Shown: one piece after another, positions 1-5,663 of the stretch
Numbering within the stretch: the first letter of the stretch is position 1
How the letters are laid out: each line of letters begins with the position of its first letter
DNA from: Pseudobdellovibrionaceae bacterium
GTDB lineage: Bacteria > Bdellovibrionota > Bdellovibrionia > Bdellovibrionales > Bdellovibrionaceae
Reading direction: 5' to 3'
Length of the DNA stretch: 7,937 nt
NCBI GenBank assembly: GCA_014376325.1
Contig: JACMRP010000073.1
Location: 1-7,937, forward strand
The notes under the pieces: model-generated
The model's database searches: none
What the model was told of the DNA's origin: nothing
The model's input: the letters and a program-made list of their open reading frames with translations, nothing else
Translations under genes and position numbers: made by a program

Positions 1-1160
1 ACCGGGCACTCACACATTTTTCAAAGCTGATTGAATTTCATGCGGGCACCGATGAAGCGGTCGAAGCCTTGATGCGCTCGGGATTGATTCATCTGCGATT
101 AAAGAACTTTGCTTCCGCACAATTGCAGTTCGAAAAGTTGCTTGCGCAAAAGCGCGATCGTTTCGATCTTCAGGGACGTTATTGGTTAGTGCGTACTTTA
201 GAAAATACCGACAAAGAACGCTTCGCGGTCGAGGCAAAAATATTGATGGATCGTTATCCGTTTTCGTATTACGGTCTACGGCTGAATGCCGAGCTGAACA
301 AAGGCGAATACACGTGGCCGCAAGCTTCGGTTGTCGTACCTGCGGGCAGCGGCGATATGTGGTTGGTCGGCGATCAAGTCAAAGCGTGGAACCGATTTAA
401 GGTTTTGACGAAGGCGGGTTGGCTGCTTGAAGCACAGAGCGAGGTTCAGGGACTGCCCCTCAGTAAAAATCCTTATCTAGAATACCAGTACGCAAAATAC
501 ATGTCGCTGAATAACCAGTATCCGGCGGCCATTCGGGCGATGAACGACGCGATGGATTTAGAAAACTCTTTGCGCGCTCCAGAAAGCTTAAGTTTAGTTT
601 TTCCAAAAAATTATTCGACGTGGATCGAAGCGGAATCTAAAAAGTACAATTTAAATCCGATCTTGATCCGCAGTTTGATCCGTCAGGAAAGCGCTTTCGG
701 GATTAGGGCGTTATCAGTTTCAAACGCCCAGGGTTTGATGCAGTTGATTCCTGGAACCGCGCAGGATGTCGCGCGAAGACTTGGAATGAAGAAGCTGGAT
801 TTTCCGGAAGACGTGTTTCGGCCAGAGATAAATATTCCGCTTGGCACTTTTTATATTTCATCGATGATTGATCAGTTCGGTGGGAATGTGCCTTTTGCGC
901 TGGCGGCTTACAACGCAGGTCCTACAAAGATGAAGATATTTGCCGAAGCACGCGAGGAAATACGCACCGCTCGTGACAAGCCAACGTCTTCGCCACTCGA
1001 CGAGATTTGGTTTGATGAGCTACCATGGAGCGAGACCAGCTTCTATATAAAAGCGATATTACGAAACTCTTTGCTGTATAAATTAATCGACGCGGCAAAA
1101 ATTGACTGGACCCTGGTCCTTTGGCAGGACCTACACAGTAAAAAACCAACTTTGAAGTGA
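1..1160 (+). CDS. Soluble lytic murein transglycosylase (Slt-type), C-terminal part; 5' end outside window
   Basis: Cleaves the MurNAc-GlcNAc bond of peptidoglycan in the periplasm, forming 1,6-anhydro products. The frame is open from the left edge (first full codon at position 3), so the TTG at 69 and ATG at 72 are not needed as starts and the N-terminus is missing. The visible part first shows helical, TPR/superhelix-like sequence as in the U and L domains of Slt70. The catalytic SLT domain follows, with IRQESAF holding the catalytic Glu (codon 687-689), then GLMQLIPGTA (codons about 732-761) and the C-terminal motif ALAAYNAGP (codons about 900-926). The order ES, GLMQ, AYNAGP is diagnostic of family 1 transglycosylases. 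It ends 55 bp before a second transglycosylase gene on the same strand, and I see no convincing terminator between them, so read-through is possible. Family assignment is firm; the substrate role in growth or predation is inferred. Confidence 0.93.
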   Translation, partial: RALTHFSKLIEFHAGTDEAVEALMRSGLIHLRLKNFASAQLQFEKLLAQKRDRFDLQGRYWLVRTLENTDKERFAVEAKILMDRYPFSYYGLRLNAELNKGEYTWPQASVVVPAGSGDMWLVGDQVKAWNRFKVLTKAGWLLEAQSEVQGLPLSKNPYLEYQYAKYMSLNNQYPAAIRAMNDAMDLENSLRAPESLSLVFPKNYSTWIEAESKKYNLNPILIRSLIRQESAFGIRALSVSNAQGLMQLIPGTAQDVARRLGMKKLDFPEDVFRPEINIPLGTFYISSMIDQFGGNVPFALAAYNAGPTKMKIFAEAREEIRTARDKPTSSPLDEIWFDELPWSETSFYIKAILRNSLLYKLIDAAKIDWTLVLWQDLHSKKPTLK

Positions 1161-1215
1161 TGATCTATTGTAATGCCGGGTCGTTTTTTGTAGCCTGAAA
1201 TGACTCGGAGGCCTC

Positions 1216-2922
1216 ATGCAGAAAATAGTTTCTTTGACCTTAGTCGTGGCGTTAGTGAGTGCCTGTGCGCACTCTCCAAGAACCGCTGATAGCGCGACTC
1301 CGTCGACCACGACAGCATCTACGACTACGACCGCAAATGCTCCGGATCCTTCGGCAGTAAAAGCTGGCGAAGAAGATGCTCCACCATTAAAAGACCTTGA
1401 ATCTTTTCGCGTAAAAGATGCGGAAGGCCCAAAAGTTGTCGATCAGGAATTGGAAGCGATTCCGACGGAAGTAAATCCGTTAGTGGAACAATGGGTTGGT
1501 TATTTTCAAGGCCGTGGCCGCCGTCATATGGAGCGTTATTTAGCGCGTTCGACTCGTTACGAAAAGTTGATGAAGAAAGTTTTGAAAGACAACGGTCTTC
1601 CTGAAGATTTGTTTTACATCGCACTGATCGAATCCGGTTTTAATACTCAAGCGCGTTCGCATGCGGCAGCGGTTGGTTACTGGCAGTTTATTCGTGGCAC
1701 CGGTAAGCGTTACGGATTAGAAATCAGCGCCCTCGTAGATGAACGCAAAGATCCGGTTTTAGCAACCCAGGCGGCGGCAGAATATTTCAAAGGTCTTTAT
1801 AGCGTTTTCGGATCTTGGTATTTGGCGATGGCTTCTTACAACGTTGGCGAAAACCGCGTAAAGCGTGAAGTGATGAATCACTACACTCGCGATTTTTGGG
1901 AACTTGCTAAGAAAAAACGTTTCCCGAAAGAGACCATTCATTACATTCCAAAATTCATCGCGGCTAAGTTGATCGCGAAAGATCCAGAAAAATACGGTTT
2001 TGCAGAATTAGACTACATGGCGCCGATAGAGTTCGATCACATCACGGTCGACACCGCGATCAACTTGCGTGTCATGGCCGAAAAAATGGGAATCAACTAC
2101 GAAGAGTTCAAAGATTTGAATCCGAAGTTTAAGGGCGAAGTAGCGCCACTGAAAGCGAATAACAAACTCGAGCTCCGTATTCCACCAGGAACTTCGGAAG
2201 CCGCAACCGTTGCCGCGAATCAGTCCGTTGTTGAAAAAGTGGAATACATTGCGGATGCTGGCGACACCGAAGTTTACCGCATCAAGCGCGGTGACAGTTT
2301 GCACACGGTAGCCCGCAAATATCGCACGACGGTGGCGTACCTGCGTGACCTGAATGACATTCCAAAGGGCAAGCGCCTGAAGGTTGGTATGAAGCTTTAC
2401 GTCCCGGACCGCGCACCGGTCGCGGCGAAACGTAAAGTCGTCTCTAAGGCTGCCGCTAAAAAATCTAAAAATGCGGTCAACGCTTCGTCTTCGGATGAAA
2501 ATGCGCCAGCAGTGGGCAGCAAAGTCGCGATGGCGGGCGGGCGTTTTTACACCGTGCAGTCTGGCGACACTTTGTCTTCGATCGCTAAGAAATACGCGGT
2601 TAGTATCAGCCAATTGAAGCGTGCGAACAATATCCGTCGCGGGCGACTGCTGAAGGTTGGCGTCCGTTTAGAAATTCCTGGTGATTCAAAAGCTCCGTCT
2701 TCAGATGACGGCGCAAAAAGACTGCCGGCTTCCAGCGCAAAGCGCGCCGGCGCTAACAAAGCAAAGTATCACGTTGTTAAGCGCGGAGAAAATCTTTCGA
2801 ACATCGCGGGCAAATACAAAATCTCCGTCTCCGATATCAAGAGTAAGAACAAGTTAAATAACATATCCAAGTTATTCGTAGGCGCTCGACTGCTGATCCC
2901 GGAAGCGCTGGCATCTAAGTAG
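1216..2922 (+). CDS. mltD: MltD-like membrane-bound lytic transglycosylase, lipoprotein with three LysM domains
   Basis: A 568-residue peptidoglycan lytic transglycosylase. The N-terminus is a lipoprotein signal: hydrophobic residues 3-13, then lipobox VSAC with the lipidated Cys at 17. The +2 residue is Ala, not Asp, which in E. coli rules would send it to the outer membrane. A Thr/Ser/Ala-rich linker covers about 22-45. The SLT domain spans about 115-235, with IALIESGF (catalytic Glu139), AVGYWQFIRGTG (152-163) and MASYNVGENRV (205-215), the MltD pattern. A LysM-like degenerate module lies at about 276-324, followed by three clear LysM repeats at 353-397, 443-488 and 518-562. Each starts YxVxxGDxL-like and ends with an LxIP-like motif; Lys/Ala-rich linkers separate them. 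GGAGG at 1207-1211 sits 4 bp before the ATG, a tight but usable spacing. A strong terminator follows. The LysM domains should anchor the enzyme to the wall. Confidence 0.95.
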   Translation: MQKIVSLTLVVALVSACAHSPRTADSATPSTTTASTTTTANAPDPSAVKAGEEDAPPLKDLESFRVKDAEGPKVVDQELEAIPTEVNPLVEQWVGYFQGRGRRHMERYLARSTRYEKLMKKVLKDNGLPEDLFYIALIESGFNTQARSHAAAVGYWQFIRGTGKRYGLEISALVDERKDPVLATQAAAEYFKGLYSVFGSWYLAMASYNVGENRVKREVMNHYTRDFWELAKKKRFPKETIHYIPKFIAAKLIAKDPEKYGFAELDYMAPIEFDHITVDTAINLRVMAEKMGINYEEFKDLNPKFKGEVAPLKANNKLELRIPPGTSEAATVAANQSVVEKVEYIADAGDTEVYRIKRGDSLHTVARKYRTTVAYLRDLNDIPKGKRLKVGMKLYVPDRAPVAAKRKVVSKAAAKKSKNAVNASSSDENAPAVGSKVAMAGGRFYTVQSGDTLSSIAKKYAVSISQLKRANNIRRGRLLKVGVRLEIPGDSKAPSSDDGAKRLPASSAKRAGANKAKYHVVKRGENLSNIAGKYKISVSDIKSKNKLNNISKLFVGARLLIPEALASK

Positions 2923-2960
2923 CTTTCAGATTTTGATCGTTGAAAATTAGAAGTTAACCC

Positions 2961-2993
2961 GCGGGAAGCTCTTTAGCTTCCCGCTTTTTTTTT
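2961..2993 (+). terminator. Strong rho-independent terminator of the transglycosylase gene
   Basis: Perfect 10-bp stem GCGGGAAGCT (2961-2970) with AGCTTCCCGC (2975-2984), loop CTTT, followed at once by nine T (2985-2993). It lies 38 bp after the stop of the MltD-like gene. There is no equivalent A-run on the left side, so it works in the plus direction only. Confidence 0.95.
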
Positions 2994-3000
2994 ACGGTCT

Positions 3001-3038
3001 CCTAGGTCTTGCCCGACAGGCGAAAGCGGCTAGGGACC
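3001..3038. repeat. Imperfect inverted repeat in the convergent gap, possible intergenic repeat unit
   Basis: CCTAG at 3001-3005 faces CTAGG at 3030-3034, and GGTC at 3005-3008 faces GACC at 3035-3038. GCC (3011-3013) and GGC (3022-3024 or 3028-3030) offer an inner stem. The arms cannot all pair at once, so only a modest hairpin is expected. It lies between the terminator and the TGCA array and may belong to the same dispersed element; copy number elsewhere in the genome is unknown. Confidence 0.3.
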
Positions 3039-3041
3039 CTT

Positions 3042-3084
3042 TGCAGCGAAGTGCAGAATTTGCACATGATGTGCAGATTCTGCA
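3042..3084. repeat. Helically phased array of five TGCA sites made of overlapping palindromes
   Basis: TGCA occurs at 3042, 3052, 3061, 3072 and 3081, steps of 10, 9, 11 and 9 bp. The core is a 20-bp tandem direct repeat: GTGCAGAATTTGCACATGAT (3051-3070), then GTGCAGATTCTGCACATGGC (3071-3090). Copy 2 contains the perfect palindrome GTGCAGA-T-TCTGCAC (3071-3085), copy 1 the same with one mismatch (3051-3065), and the junction is a further perfect palindrome TGCACAT-G-ATGTGCA (3061-3075). The three palindrome centres (3058, 3068, 3078) are exactly 10 bp apart, so a dimeric protein would meet them on one face of the helix. Both flanking genes end here, so this is not an ordinary promoter operator. 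A protein-binding array or part of a dispersed repeat are the two readings I favour. Confidence 0.7.
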
Positions 3085-3163
3085 CATGGCGAAAAGGGGT
3101 TGCGCGAACGCCGTCAATGTCGTTGTGAAATACATGAATGTGTCGCCACGTTTATTACGCGAA

Positions 3164-4144
3164 TTAGCGTACGCGTAGGCAGTTTGAATCGTAGGCAGCG
3201 GGAGTTATCAATCCAATATCAAAATCGTTCCAACGACCTCCGGAAGGAACGAGATTCACATCGTCTGAAAGCGAGGATGTCTCTACAATTGCTTCAGCTT
3301 CAATTATCGGCGGGTTGTTTTTGCACTCGCTCCATTTCCAAATGGGATCGTTATGTGCGGGCATTGTAGGGTGACAGGCGGTATTTACGATAAGTATAGA
3401 AGCTGTTTTTGCTTTGACGAGATCTTTGAGTGAAGGAACTTCTTTCGAGGCGCCCCCCTTGGTCCAATGAAATGCGCCGACGATGAGTATGCCGGCCTTG
3501 CACGTTCCATTTTCGAAATTTTTATCGATAGCGTTTGCCATAACTAGGTTTCGGTCTCGAAAACCTTGTTTGGACAACGACTTCACCTGATCAATGCGAG
3601 TGGGATGATTATCAATGGGAATAACTTTCAATCCAATTTTGTCGGCAGCTAAAATTTGGTTCTGCGATATCATCAGACCTATATTCTCTTGAGAATCGAA
3701 GGGCAGTTTTTGCTGCTCCTGAAGTTCTTTAAGTTTCTGACCAAAGCTATCTGGGTATTCGACAAAAAGGCAGTCGGTTTCTGGATTCGTTTTTTTTATA
3801 GAATATAGTATTTGTGGAAAACTGAGCGCTGATGGTGAACCGTGGTTTTCTGCGAGAACAACCAACTTGGGTCTTTTTGCGTTCAGTAAATTTTCGATCG
3901 CAGTTTGGTTGTCGATCAGCTTTACCGATTTCGAAAGGCCCTTAAGACGCGATTCACATTGGGGGTGGTCACTCATCGCAAGCTTCTCGGCCATTTTTAT
4001 CGGAACGCAACGATCCGGGAAAAAAATATTACCGCGAGTTAAATTTGCGACTCCGTTGACCAGCTCAAGCAAATAAGTATCGTTTGCTAAGGACAGAGCT
4101 GGCAAACTAATGAGGGTGAAAAGTAGTAAAGTAAACTTAGACAT
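3164..4144 (-). CDS. Exported protein with TIKI/TraB/ChaN/EreA-superfamily-like motifs
   Basis: A 326-residue protein with a clear Sec signal peptide: MSK, a hydrophobic core, then cleavage probably after SLA at residue 20, so it should act in the periplasm or outside. The mature part has VVLAENHGS (95-103; Glu99, His101), CLFVEYPDS (125-133; Glu129), VIPIDNH (174-180), RDRNLVMANAI (196-206) and ILIVGAFHWTK (219-229; His226). The order ENHG, a downstream acidic strand, an RN pair and VGxxH recalls the TIKI/TraB/ChaN/EreA group of putative metal-dependent hydrolases. The assignment rests on motif memory, not a search. Seven cysteines could form disulfides. The ATG is preceded directly by an in-frame TAG and has no good Shine-Dalgarno sequence. 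The gene looks AT-rich: three sampled 60-base stretches (3601, 3661, 3781) count 35, 43 and 35 % G+C, against 58 and 52 % at 2281 and 7201, which may mean later acquisition. It lies downstream of a c-di-GMP riboswitch on the same strand. Confidence 0.8.
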   Translation of the reverse strand: MSKFTLLLFTLISLPALSLANDTYLLELVNGVANLTRGNIFFPDRCVPIKMAEKLAMSDHPQCESRLKGLSKSVKLIDNQTAIENLLNAKRPKLVVLAENHGSPSALSFPQILYSIKKTNPETDCLFVEYPDSFGQKLKELQEQQKLPFDSQENIGLMISQNQILAADKIGLKVIPIDNHPTRIDQVKSLSKQGFRDRNLVMANAIDKNFENGTCKAGILIVGAFHWTKGGASKEVPSLKDLVKAKTASILIVNTACHPTMPAHNDPIWKWSECKNNPPIIEAEAIVETSSLSDDVNLVPSGGRWNDFDIGLITPAAYDSNCLRVR

Positions 4145-4153
4145 CTAGTTTTT

Positions 4154-4182
4154 ATTTTATGATGAGATATCGTCTTTTTGAA
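4154..4182 (-). promoter_or_regulatory. Candidate sigma70 promoter for the exported-enzyme gene, very close to its ATG
   Basis: On the minus strand, TTCAAA (4182-4177, 4/6 match) is followed after 17 bp by TAAAAT (4159-4154, 5/6 match). Only 9 bp separate the -10 from the ATG at 4144, so the RNA would start about 1-3 nt before the codon, giving a near-leaderless message. That would fit the missing ribosome binding site. The region is AT-rich, so a chance match is possible. Confidence 0.35.
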
Positions 4183-4264
4183 GCTAATAATCCGGCTGAG
4201 GTAACTGGATTTATCAATAAAGTAAGAATTAAAAGAAATGAGCCTACGAAAGGCAGGGAAATCG

Positions 4265-4308
4265 AAAAAATAGGGGCTTGCAGAAAATAATCATTATAAA
4301 CTGCAAGC
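4265..4308 (-). terminator. Candidate intrinsic terminator downstream of the riboswitch
   Basis: Minus-strand arm GCTTGCAG (4308-4301) pairs perfectly with CTGCAAGC (4283-4276). The 17-nt loop contains a further small ATAAT/ATTAT inverted repeat that can extend the stem. After the stem comes CCCTA, then six T (4270-4265). The T-run is set off by 5 nt from the stem, which makes it weaker than the terminator at 2961. It lies about 86 nt beyond the aptamer, directly after a tiny ORF whose stop codon overlaps the first base of the stem. It could end the riboswitch RNA or be its switchable expression platform. Confidence 0.5.
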
Positions 4309-4367
4309 TAAGGGGAATGAAACCAATCCTTGAATGAATTTTGTAGACTTGAACCTTCCATTTGCAT
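4308..4367 (-). CDS. Candidate 19-codon small ORF between riboswitch and terminator
   Basis: Encodes MQMEGSSLQNSFKDWFHSP. The ATG (4367-4365) has AGGA at 4379-4376 with 8 bp spacing, a good Shine-Dalgarno arrangement. The stop TAG (4310-4308) shares its last base with the terminator stem. The SD lies only about 15 nt after the aptamer P1 3' strand, where a translational expression platform would be expected. GAGG of the SD (4380-4377) is complementary to CCUC (4478-4475) just before the aptamer core, so ligand-dependent SD exposure is conceivable. Too short for coding statistics. It has no signal peptide or known motif. It may be a real peptide, a leader peptide or chance. Confidence 0.4.
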   Translation of the reverse strand: MQMEGSSLQNSFKDWFHSP

Positions 4368-4393
4368 CACCTAATTCCTCGGGCGACTCATAA

Positions 4394-4478
4394 CCTTTGG
4401 CAGTCTGGCTGGCTGGCTCTTGCGAGCTGAAGCCCCTGTAGCTTTGCGTCCCGTCATTTCTAACGGTTTGCCTTGAGG
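4394..4478 (-). promoter_or_regulatory. c-di-GMP-I (GEMM-I) riboswitch aptamer
   Basis: Read on the minus strand. P1 is formed by GGCA (4472-4469) with UGCC (4402-4399), extended by CCU (4478-4476) with AGG (4396-4394). AAGGCAAACC (4474-4465) is the conserved entry segment. The next hairpin is CCGUUA-GAAA-UGACGG, with the conserved GAAA tetraloop. It is followed by the invariant GGACGCAAAGC (4451-4441). The second arm ends in hairpin GCUC-GCAA-GAGC (4427-4416) and closes with CAGCCAG and CUGCC, as in the family consensus. By alignment to the Vibrio Vc2 aptamer from memory, the ligand-contacting G20 corresponds to G4472 and the intercalating A47 to A4445. Keeping G at position 20 points to c-di-GMP rather than cGAMP. 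The nearest downstream genes are a 19-codon ORF and then, 250 nt away, the exported-enzyme gene. Confidence 0.93.
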
Positions 4479-4482
4479 CAAA
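4467..4482 (-). promoter_or_regulatory. Hairpin that competes with riboswitch P1
   Basis: TTTGCC (4482-4477), loop TCAA, GGCAAA (4472-4467) form a perfect 6-bp stem on the minus strand. Its 3' arm contains the GGCA strand of aptamer P1 and the conserved AAAC entry bases, so this hairpin and the ligand-binding fold cannot coexist. It would form first during transcription. It may be a folding checkpoint or simply a consequence of the conserved bases. Confidence 0.45.
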
Positions 4483-4586
4483 AGAAGGACTTAATCCTTA
4501 GAGAAGTACCGCTGGGAACCTCCTATTGGAAATTCTGGGTTAATAATTCTCTTCATTTGCGTAGTAAAATTTTTGTCTTAGCTTCG

Positions 4587-4631
4587 TCACTTTGGGCTTT
4601 TGTCATTTTGACTGCGATGGCAGATCTTCAT
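4587..4631 (-). CDS. Candidate 14-codon ORF behind a perfect AGGAGG, upstream of the riboswitch
   Basis: A perfect AGGAGG (4643-4638) lies 6 bp before ATG (4631-4629), the best ribosome binding site in the window. Yet the frame encodes only MKICHRSQNDKSPK before TGA. A second, +1-shifted ORF overlaps it (ATG 4606-4604 to TGA 4555-4553) and encodes MTKAQSDEAKTKILLRK. The upstream part of that second frame stays open back to the SD-led ATG, so one indel would join them into about 25 codons. It may be a decayed small gene, a leader peptide upstream of the aptamer, or programmed frameshifting. No known motif. Confidence 0.3.
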   Translation of the reverse strand: MKICHRSQNDKSPK

Positions 4632-4650
4632 ATGATTCCTCCTGTGTGCC

Positions 4651-4679
4651 GACCCTCGAAGCGGGTTGTTAACCGGGTC
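4651..4679 (-). promoter_or_regulatory. 5' leader hairpin region between promoter and AGGAGG
   Basis: On the minus strand GACCC (4679-4675) can pair with GGGTC (4655-4651), and GGTT with AACC (4674-4664 region) makes an inner stem. The same ACACAG hexamer flanks the structure on both sides (about 4685-4680 and 4647-4642). It places a folded element just upstream of the SD at 4643. Function unknown; the stems are short. Confidence 0.3.
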
Positions 4680-4697
4680 TGTGTGTTCAACTCACTC

Positions 4698-4727
4698 AGA
4701 ATAACCGGTCCTAGGTCGACTTTTCAA
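4698..4727 (-). promoter_or_regulatory. Candidate sigma70 promoter for the riboswitch RNA
   Basis: TTGAAA (4727-4722, 5/6 match) and TATTCT (4703-4698, 4/6 match) are separated by 18 bp on the minus strand, with transcription expected to start near 4691. It lies 134 bp beyond the Mrp stop codon. A second weaker pair, TTTACT and TATTAA about 17 bp apart (near 4570-4540), is closer to the aptamer. I found no good FliA-type (TAAA/GCCGATAA) promoter. Confidence 0.4.
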
Positions 4728-4860
4728 GAGGAGCGAATTCGAATCTCAATTAAGTTCGTTTCGCGTACAGAAACCGCGTATCGCACTGAGAATCTCCCTC
4801 GAACCGTCGCAAAAAAAGACGAGGAATGTGATTTTCAGAGTCAAAAAACTTTGATCGAAC

Positions 4861-5649
4861 TTAAACCGGGAGCAATTCGCGAATGCGATTCGCGATCGCC
4901 AGAAACTCTTGCGCTTCGGCGCTGGATTTATTCGCCTCGACGATGGGAACGCCGGCTTCAGAGGCTAAACCAACATTTGGATGAAATGGAACTTCGCCGA
5001 GCTTCACGATGTTCTGTGATTTCATGTAGGCCTCTAGCTCGCCCTTAGGGAACAACTGCATCCGTTCGCCATTTGCCGGGTTGATCATGTACGACATATT
5101 TTCGACAAGGCCGAGCAACGGGATGCCCACGCGTTGGTACATGTCGACCGCGCGCTTAACGTCGGTCAGCGACACGTTCTGAGGAGTCGAAACCATCAAC
5201 GCCCCCGCGACCGGGACTTTTTGCGCGAGCGATAACTGGACGTCGCCAGTGCCCGGGGGAAGATCTATCACGAGGTAATCGAGTTCTCCCCATTGCACGT
5301 CGCGCAGGAATTGGTCCATGGCCTTAAATAGCATTGGACCCCGCCATACGACTGCCGCGTTTTCGTCGATCAAGAAGCCAATGCTCATCAGTTTGACGTT
5401 GTAACGGGTGATAGGTTCAATCTTTTGATCGGGCGTGATATTCGGTTTCTGGTTCAGACTGCCCAACATGCGAGGAATGCTCGGACCGTAGATGTCCGCA
5501 TCCAACAAGCCCACCCGGTTTTTTTGAGCAAGGGCCGTGGCTAGATTTGTGGCAACGGTGCTTTTGCCGACGCCGCCTTTGCCCGAACTCACAGCTATAA
5601 TGTGTTTAACGCCTGGGATTGCCTGCTGTTGATCGAAGGGACTTGCCAT
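4861..5649 (-). CDS. mrp: Mrp/ApbC-family P-loop ATPase, cysteine-free
   Basis: Cytosolic ATPase of the Mrp/NBP35 family, whose members usually act as Fe-S cluster carriers. The start is taken as ATG at 5649-5647 because AGGAG lies 7 bp upstream (5661-5657). A longer TTG start at 5688 has no such support. This gives 262 residues: deviant Walker A SSGKGGVGKST (21-31), LLDADIYGPSIPRML (48-62), VVWRGPM (100-106), Walker B-like YLVIDLPPGTGD (125-136), STPQNVSLTDV (154-164) and GLVENMSY (180-187). It is a stand-alone ATPase core without an N-terminal MIP18/DUF59 domain. After VENMSY, many relatives carry a CxxC that holds the cluster; here the sequence reads MINPANGERM, and the protein contains no Cys at all. 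It is divergent from the J-like gene, with 52 bp between starts. It may run on into the riboswitch region, as I see no clear terminator. Confidence 0.95.
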   Translation of the reverse strand: MASPFDQQQAIPGVKHIIAVSSGKGGVGKSTVATNLATALAQKNRVGLLDADIYGPSIPRMLGSLNQKPNITPDQKIEPITRYNVKLMSIGFLIDENAAVVWRGPMLFKAMDQFLRDVQWGELDYLVIDLPPGTGDVQLSLAQKVPVAGALMVSTPQNVSLTDVKRAVDMYQRVGIPLLGLVENMSYMINPANGERMQLFPKGELEAYMKSQNIVKLGEVPFHPNVGLASEAGVPIVEANKSSAEAQEFLAIANRIRELLPV

Positions 5650-5663
5650 CTTGGAACTCCTGC

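Larger units (their letters stand above)
4265..4691 (-). ncRNA. Candidate c-di-GMP-sensing RNA (about 0.43 kb), possible merRNA-type transcript
   Basis: Proposed transcription unit running from the TSS expected about 7 nt after the -10 at 4703-4698 to the T-run at 4270-4265. It would contain a 5' hairpin (4679-4651), an SD-led tiny ORF (4631-4587), the GEMM-I aptamer (4478-4394), a second tiny ORF (4367-4308) and a terminator-like hairpin. From memory, Bdellovibrio bacteriovorus makes an extremely abundant attack-phase RNA with a c-di-GMP riboswitch (merRNA) that may act as a c-di-GMP store; this could be its relative or the same locus. The aptamer is firmly seen. The transcript ends and autonomy are inference. 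The alternative is an ordinary long leader of the downstream exported-enzyme gene. Confidence 0.45.

Noticed and set aside
1115..1131. Inverted repeat GGTCC/GGACC near the end of the Slt gene as a terminator
   Set aside because: It has a 5-bp stem, lies inside the coding sequence, and is followed by A-rich rather than T-rich DNA.
2008..2613. 201-codon minus-strand frame inside the MltD-like gene
   Set aside because: Arg/Phe-rich shadow of the LysM-coding region; the plus-strand gene is unambiguous.
3100..3369. 89-codon plus-strand frame at the 3' end of the exported-enzyme gene
   Set aside because: Antisense shadow without a start signal or motif.
4801..4860. Terminator after mrp
   Set aside because: Only short imperfect inverted repeats (CGTC/GACG around a T-run, TCAAA/TTTGA) are present, with no stem followed by a T-run.
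4473..5048. 191-codon plus-strand open frame across the gap and the end of mrp
   Set aside because: It runs antisense to the riboswitch aptamer and the well-supported mrp 3' end, has no Shine-Dalgarno sequence, and its product is low in recognisable motifs.
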